Shown here one piece after another: positions 58,606 to 64,000 of a stretch of DNA of 64,000 nucleotides. Below the pieces are notes generated by a model. The model was not told the origin of the DNA, made no database searches, and was given only the letters and a program-made list of their open reading frames with translations. Numbering within the stretch: position 1 is the first letter of the stretch; each line of letters starts with the position of its first letter. Source of the DNA: Branchiostoma floridae (taxonomy: Eukaryota; Chordata; Leptocardii; Amphioxiformes; Branchiostomatidae); the NCBI RefSeq assembly GCF_000003815.2, contig NC_049997.1, forward strand, positions 1,346,349 to 1,410,348, given 5' to 3'. The translations under genes and the position numbers were made by a program.

Positions 58606-59589
58606 CCATTTAATGAGAAGTGCGCAATCTGAACCTCATTCTTTCCCGACCTTAGGGTTCATTAATCGTCTTATCAGACATCAAAGCATACCCTCCTGGT
58701 GAAGGGGCGTAAAGGCCATTGCCCTCCTGTACCACCTACCAAAAACCGCCCCCAAACAAAGAACTTTTAAACCTTCTTGTTCTGCTAAGCTGGTGCCCAT
58801 CATATCGCATCCAGCCATGTAGTTGGATTGTAACGTTACTGTCATTGAGAGGATAGATAGAGTAAGTATTGCCTCCGGGACGAAGGTTCACTTCAGACGA
58901 GGGTATCGTTTTTTTTTAATTGTCAGTGTGTCCATGTCTGTGTGTGTGTGTGTTCGAATCTGAAACTCAAGATGCTTTTGTGTGGTATATAGGTACTTAC
59001 TGAGGTTAAGAAGAAACGCAGCAATTTTGGGGGCATTTTCGGGCACTGCGACATAACAGGTTCACAGCTCCATCCTGAATGGGGTATAGTTCATAGACAG
59101 TTGGTCTCCCCGGGAGGGTCAATGACTTACATGACCTCAATTTAGAACCTCATTTATGGTCTCATTTCATTTTACCATTATGATAGTTCACTATATGAGG
59201 TCATTATTTCTATCGTGTCTGTTTGCCATTTTATCTAGGTGTCGTTATCTGTTAGTGTTCGTAGCTTTAGGATAATGATAGCTCTGAGACGGAATTCGAC
59301 CGGCTTCGACTTTATTTGTCTTTCTGTTTGTGTTTGCAGATATATCAATTATGCAAATGAAGACCTAAATAGTATAATTCCGTAGTGGTAAATGATAAGA
59401 ATTTCATACTTGTGGCAGTTGAAGGTTAAGTAAAGTGAAACATTATCTTATATAAATCATGCAAATTAGGGGCTCATTTTCAAAACTTATGAGCAGATGC
59501 TACAATGTTCTTTGCTTGAACCAAACTATTTCACTACTCCCCTTTTCTTTTTGACATATTTCCTCGAATCCCCGAGTTCAATATCCCTG

Positions 59590-59930
59590 TGCACGTGTGG
59601 TACAGTTTGATGTTACTCAGAGGGAGTCGGTGCGGGAAACACTGCAACATAAGCGGCGGGTGCTAACAGTCTCCTGGCTCCCCGAGCCAAAATGTCCGGC
59701 CCCGTTGGACCGGTCAGTCGGTGACGCTTGAACCCCACTGTTACATTTTATACAATTTGTTTTGTTGTTGTCTGGGACTGTGTTTTTGCATCTATTTATC
59801 AAGATTCTATTAATTATATTAGTCTGAAATTAATGTGCTGAACAATACAAAAGTAGATTTTCCTACTGTATGCTATGTATGCTAGTTTAATCCGCTCTAT
59901 TACATTGCACACCAAAGTTTGTTTGTTTGT
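59590..59930. other. No gene recognised
   Basis: A 61-codon minus frame (59802-59617) shows no known domain. The AT-rich remainder leads into a (GTTT)n tract at 59924. Confidence 0.4.
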
Positions 59931-60153
59931 TTGTTTTTATTTATTGTACCAGGGGTGATATATCGCCATTAATTGGCGGTTTTCAATGTGCCATGGGGTG
60001 TAACCCTCAACCTAGCTAGTCCACCAGCAAAATTTGCCCCAGGAAATGGTGTTTCAAGGGGTCCAGACTTTAAATTTTCCCAAACCTCCCTAGCGACGGT
60101 TCGCGCCTAAAGCGCTGGACATGTTGAAAATGTATTGAGGGAGCGTCGGCGTT

Positions 60154-60277
60154 GACACAGACCAAGCATCCCCCTTCATGTTCTTTGTTCTATTCCTGGT
60201 AAAAGGCATATCCCTCTTATCATGTCTTTTTCCGGGAACAGAACAAAGAACAGGAAGGGGGATGCTTGGTCCGTGTC
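60154..60277. repeat. Inverted repeat with 44-bp arms
   Basis: Left GACACAGACCAAGCATCCCC and right GGGGATGCTTGGTCCGTGTC, continuing through TGTTCTTTGTTCT and AGAACAAAGAACA, pair with a few mismatches around a 35-bp loop. It is probably a small foldback element. Confidence 0.7.
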
Positions 60278-60497
60278 ATCGAGTAGGCTTATGAGAATTA
60301 CTTAAAGGGTCCGTCGTCACGGTAGGCGATCTGTGATGTCACGCAAATGTTGCTCCCGACATGAACTCCACTCTGCAAAGCCAGGCAGAACACTGGACGT
60401 GACAAGTCGGGCCTTCGGCCCTCCACATGCTCACAAATCTATCACCAGTATTTTGCCCCCACAAAAGAAATTTGCTGCCGCCGCCTCTGTCTACCGG

Positions 60498-60785
60498 TGC
60501 AATGGCCTAGTGGTTAGAGTGTTCGCCTTGCATTCGGTAGGTCGTGAGTTCGATCCCCGGCCGAGTCATACCAAAGACTTTAAAAATGGTACATGCTGCT
60601 TTCTCTGCTTAGCACTCAGCACTAATGAGGAAGAGTATGGAAGTTAAACACACATCACTACCAGCGGACCAGCCCCCTGCTGTAGTGGCTTGCACATGTG
60701 TGGCCCAAGGGCTATAGAAATGGAGATGGGCGCCACCCCTACGCATCTGTTACTGATGTACGGGCAACTTTAACTTTAAACTCTG
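60498..60785 (+). mobile_element. tRNA-derived SINE, second family
   Basis: The head has box A TGGCCTAGTGG (60503-60513) and box B GAGTTCGATCC (60546-60556). The body runs through CAGCGGACCAGCCCCCTGC to a CTTTAACTTTAAAC end. The tRNA-like head lacks a foldable acceptor stem, so it is a SINE and not a tRNA gene. The order of parts resembles AmphiSINE-type elements of lancelets, from memory. Confidence 0.7.
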
Positions 60786-61439
60786 TCTATGGTCTTTTGT
60801 TCACAGGTGCCCCGACTGATACAGCCCAGATGTACCAGTATGTCACCACCGTCTCTGTACGAACTGCCATGACCTGCGACCTGTTCCGGAGACAAGGGCA
60901 TTACTATTTTTAGAGCAAATGTCACTGACCAACAACAATAGAGCTCTGATGACCCGACAATTATCTGCATGACAAGATGAGAATACACTAAGTCTTGTTC
61001 TCATTGTCCCGAGCGCCCAGTATTGAAAATGCTACCCGCGCCCAGTGTTGAAAATACTAGTATAGCGAGTTATGTTGACGTTACAAACGCGTGCGTTTTT
61101 GCATGACTGTGGCTAAGATATGCTATCGATGAATATCGAGTTACAGACCCGATAGAATTGATCAAAATAACGTTATCTTTTTGTTGTTTAAACATACGAA
61201 TATTGCTTAACGTCAACTGTTTACCAGGAAATAACTTCTTTTGATAATTCATAGTTTAGGATTACATGGACTTGCAATTTTTTTCGCATGTTTGACGACA
61301 CCAACATGAATGTTATCAATAGCGCCACATTAGCGCCCCCTATAACACTGCGCCGAGACCTGCAGCTACCACCAAGTGAGCAACGTGGAATGGAGGCACC
61401 TGAAGTACGCAGCAGGAACACAGTCTATAAGATCACAAA

Positions 61440-63040
61440 GCACACTTCATAGACTATGAGAAGGCCTTTGACAGCATAGACAAAGTCACCTTGTGGAAGA
61501 TGCTAAGACACTACGGGATACCACAGAAGTTCATATCTCTATCCAGAGCACATGTTCATATCTCTATCCAGAGCACATGTTCATATCTCTATCCAGAGCA
61601 CATGTTCATATCTCTATCCAGAGCACATGTTCATATCTCTATCCAGAGCACATGTTCATATCTCTATCCAGAGCACATGTTCATATCTCTATCCAGAGCA
61701 CATGTTCATATCTCTATCCAGAGCACATGTTCATATCTCTATCCAGAGCACATGTTCATATCTCTATCCAGAGCACATGTTCATATCTCTATCCAGAGCA
61801 CATGTTCATATCTCTATCCAGAGCACATGTTCATATCTCTATCCAGAGCACATGTTCATATCTCTATCCAGAGCACATGTTCATATCTCTATCCAGAGCA
61901 CATGTTCATATCTCTATCCAGAGCACATGTTCATATCTCTATCCAGAGCACATGTTCATATCTCTATCCAGAGCACATGTTCATATCTCTATCCAGAGCA
62001 CATGTTCATATCTCTATCCAGAGCACATGCAAGTACATGAAATGCAGGGTGGCACATGCAGTCTAGGACAGCTGACAAAAAGCTTTGATGTGAAGACAGA
62101 CGTACGACAGAGTCGCTTAGTGTCACCGTTTCTTTTCCTACTGGTTAACGACTGGATCAGGCAGACAACTGCGAAAGGGAAGAATGGTGGGATCCAGTGG
62201 ACACTCTGAACACAGCTAGAGGACCTAGACTTTGCCGACGACCTGGCACTCCTCTCACACAACCACAAACTGTCAAACAGATGCAGAATAAAACAGCTCA
62301 TCTCGACACAACATCAACCAGTACATGATTCAAGATCAGTACTAGAAAGAAGACTGAACTCATTAAAATCAACACTAGAAACAGTACACCTATCACAGTC
62401 GGAGGGGAGGAAATGAAGGTGACGGGAAAATGAAGGAGAGTCATTGGTGTACCTGAGAAGTGTGGTAGACCGTCAAGGGGGCACAGAAGAGGATTTTACA
62501 GCCAAGATAGGGAATGCAAAGGCAGCTTTCATCATGCTGAGGAATGTCTGGGCCTTCAGGGTAATGCGCACAACTACCAAACTTCGCATCTTCAACTCTT
62601 ATATCAAATCAGTACGGTTCCGAGACTTGGACAACAACAAAGGCAACACAGCACAGGGCACAAACCTTCATCAACACCTGTCTGAGGAGGATCTTTAAGA
62701 TCAAGTGGTCATACAAGATCAGCAACCTGGAGCTGTGGGACAGAGCAGGACAAATACCAGTGGAAAGTCAGACCCTCAGAAGGAAATGGTCCAGGATAGG
62801 ACACACACTCAGAAAGTCACCAACGAGCATCACACAGCAGGCCCCAACCAGGAACCCACAGGGCAAACGAAAGCGGGGAGGGCAGCTAGAGAACAGCTAG
62901 AGAAGGGACGCAGAGGGAGATATGAGGAGCATCAGTAACAGCTGGCACGACCTGAGAAGGAAGGCCGAGAGACATGTGCAGTGGAGGACGATCATCGGTG
63001 GCCTATGCTCCAACCGGGGCAAAGGGCCCAAATAAATAAG
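61440..63040 (+). mobile_element. Dead LINE reverse transcriptase interrupted by a minisatellite
   Basis: The plus strand reads DYEKAFDSIDKVTLWKMLRH and YGIPQKFIS before the repeat. After it come YMKCRVAHA, then GQLTKSFDVKTDVRQS, VSPFLFLLVNDW, LDFADDLALLSHNHK (the FADD catalytic box), VYLRSVVDRQGGTEEDF, KAAFIMLRNVWAFR, LRIFNSYIKSV, CLRRIFKIKWSYKIS and RKWSRIGHTLRKS. These are the successive conserved blocks of a non-LTR RT, in changing frames. The intended VRQG is VRQS. Frameshifts and stops make it inactive. Confidence 0.9.
61530..62029 (+). repeat. 25-bp minisatellite, 20 perfect copies
   Basis: The unit TTCATATCTCTATCCAGAGC-ACATG repeats exactly 20 times in 500 bases with no visible variation. 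It starts in the RT codons for KFIS and ends before YMKCRV. Because 25 is not a multiple of three, all three forward frames are open and encode the same 25-residue cycle (parts: FISLSRAHVH, ISIQSTCS, YLYPEHM). Confidence 0.98.
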
Positions 63041-63889
63041 TATACGAATAAAAATAAAATACACAGATGCTTTGAGGAGGGAAATATCTTTCAAAATAGA
63101 ATATCATGTACATAGAATTAAAATTAAAATAATTAGATACATGTATGTCATGAAAAGCAGATAGATATTTTAATGCCATGTACGATAAAAAATACATACA
63201 TGTTATGAAAAGGAGATATCATAGTTTCAATATGAACACAACACGTCTATCAAAAACCATGAGGAAAAAGAAAACAGTGCTTCATCAGGAGGATACTATT
63301 ATAAAACATAGTACGCTGACAAGTTAATGTATCTGTACACACAGCACGGATTCCATGAAAGTAATCACACAGGAATCTTTGTGTTTAACAAGAGCAACCT
63401 ATTTCACAAAAGTCTTGTACACGGAGTAATTACATCGCAAGGTAAAAACTATACAATTTTCAAATCTGTCTGCGACTACAGAAAGCTATGCCTTCAAACA
63501 TGGTAGCTATTTGAAATTGGGCGACTTTCTGTTTGGTGCCAGTTTATGCCCTTTAAATGCGCATATACGGTATATTTTTTTAAAATTCAATTTGAGTGTC
63601 CCTTCCTGAACAATACACGAGGCATCGTTTGTTTGTACGTAATACTGATACGATACGTTGAGCACTTACATAGTACAGATCTACCAAATAAAACGCACGA
63701 GTTCATGTCAGACAATATCACATGTTCCGCATTACTGACACTAGCCTTTCTGACACCTGATGCACTACTAACATAAAGGCCAGGCCAATGCCCGCTCTGC
63801 GTAATGCTGACATCGCTGGCAGTTTTCACAAAGTCTGATCAAACAAATGTCATCCCGCAAACGGAGAACATCTTCTCATCTTTTCTCAC

Positions 63890-64000
63890 CAACACGACGT
63901 GCCCGCTCACAGGCTCCATGTACACGTGGTACAGTGGTGTGTGCAGTGGTGTGTGTAGTGGTGTGTGCCGTGATGTGTGGAGTGGTGTGTGCAGTGGTGT
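63890..64000 (-). CDS. Possible exon of a gene running off the right edge
   Basis: On the minus strand an open frame reads through a 12-bp repeat coding TPLH over and over, then YHVYMEPVSGHVVL, and meets a strong donor (TTG|GTGAGA) after base 63890. Repeat and open frame agree in phase. No domain is recognised and the continuation is outside the window or unresolved. Confidence 0.3.
63932..64000. repeat. 12-bp minisatellite (GTGGTGTGTGCA)n
   Basis: About six units with small changes reach the window edge. The period is a multiple of three, which is compatible with a coding repeat on the minus strand. Confidence 0.85.

Noticed and set aside
60498-60575. tRNA gene
   Set aside because: Box A and box B are present but the sequence does not close an acceptor stem and continues into a SINE body.
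61493-62209. Long ORF of 238 codons as a real repeat protein
   Set aside because: It is a dead LINE frame extended by a 25-bp array that is open in all three frames; no start context or domain supports a protein.

Overview
The window looks like lancelet (amphioxus, Branchiostoma-type) nuclear DNA. It holds intron-rich genes with GT-AG introns, chordate-type gene content (AKIP1 next to a C11orf16 homologue), many tRNA-derived SINEs, decayed non-LTR retrotransposons, short inverted-repeat elements and microsatellites. The species call is an inference. There are two assembly gaps, at 41227-41459 and 50809-50908.

Layout. At the left edge, a minus-strand first exon (595-491) encodes a mitochondrial-presequence-like peptide; complex I subunit NDUFS1 is a guess. 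It lies head-to-head with AKIP1 (+, coding 1396-6494), with YY1- and NRF-1-like sites between them. A 43-bp x 21 minisatellite has grown out of AKIP1's own exon/intron boundary (3241-4130). Tail-to-tail with AKIP1 is a large minus-strand gene (19611-14956, probably continuing to 8949) encoding a vWA domain plus a DUF4537 region like human C11orf16, then Ser-rich and coiled-coil exons. It shares a 685-bp promoter, with a perfect inverted pair of CCAAT boxes, with NDUFB2 (+, 20297-21590).

The most striking gene is on the minus strand from 35465 to 25311. Fifteen exons join in frame into a 935-residue Cys-loop (nicotinic-like) channel subunit. Its N terminus carries signal peptide - CUB - LDLa - Frizzled CRD - kringle - sushi modules before the ligand-binding domain. 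Almost all module borders are phase 1, as expected from exon shuffling. The same module types occur in proteins that cluster or modify neurotransmitter receptors (LEV-10, LEV-9, Neto, MuSK, ROR), so the protein resembles a receptor fused to its own anchoring machinery. I know of no described receptor with this architecture.

The region 35.5-49.7 kb is a repeat field: a Harbinger-like MITE, TTAA-type and TAGCCTG-type inverted-repeat elements, LINE fragments and satellite-like units. At 53757-49738 (minus) is a six-exon gene for a 306-residue UEV-domain protein. It is TSG101-like in the UEV fold but has a different C terminus. The region 53.8-64 kb has no recognised gene. It holds microsatellites, a row of three oestrogen-response-element-like palindromes, a hammerhead-ribozyme-like core, a SINE, and a dead LINE reverse transcriptase invaded by 20 perfect copies of a 25-bp repeat.
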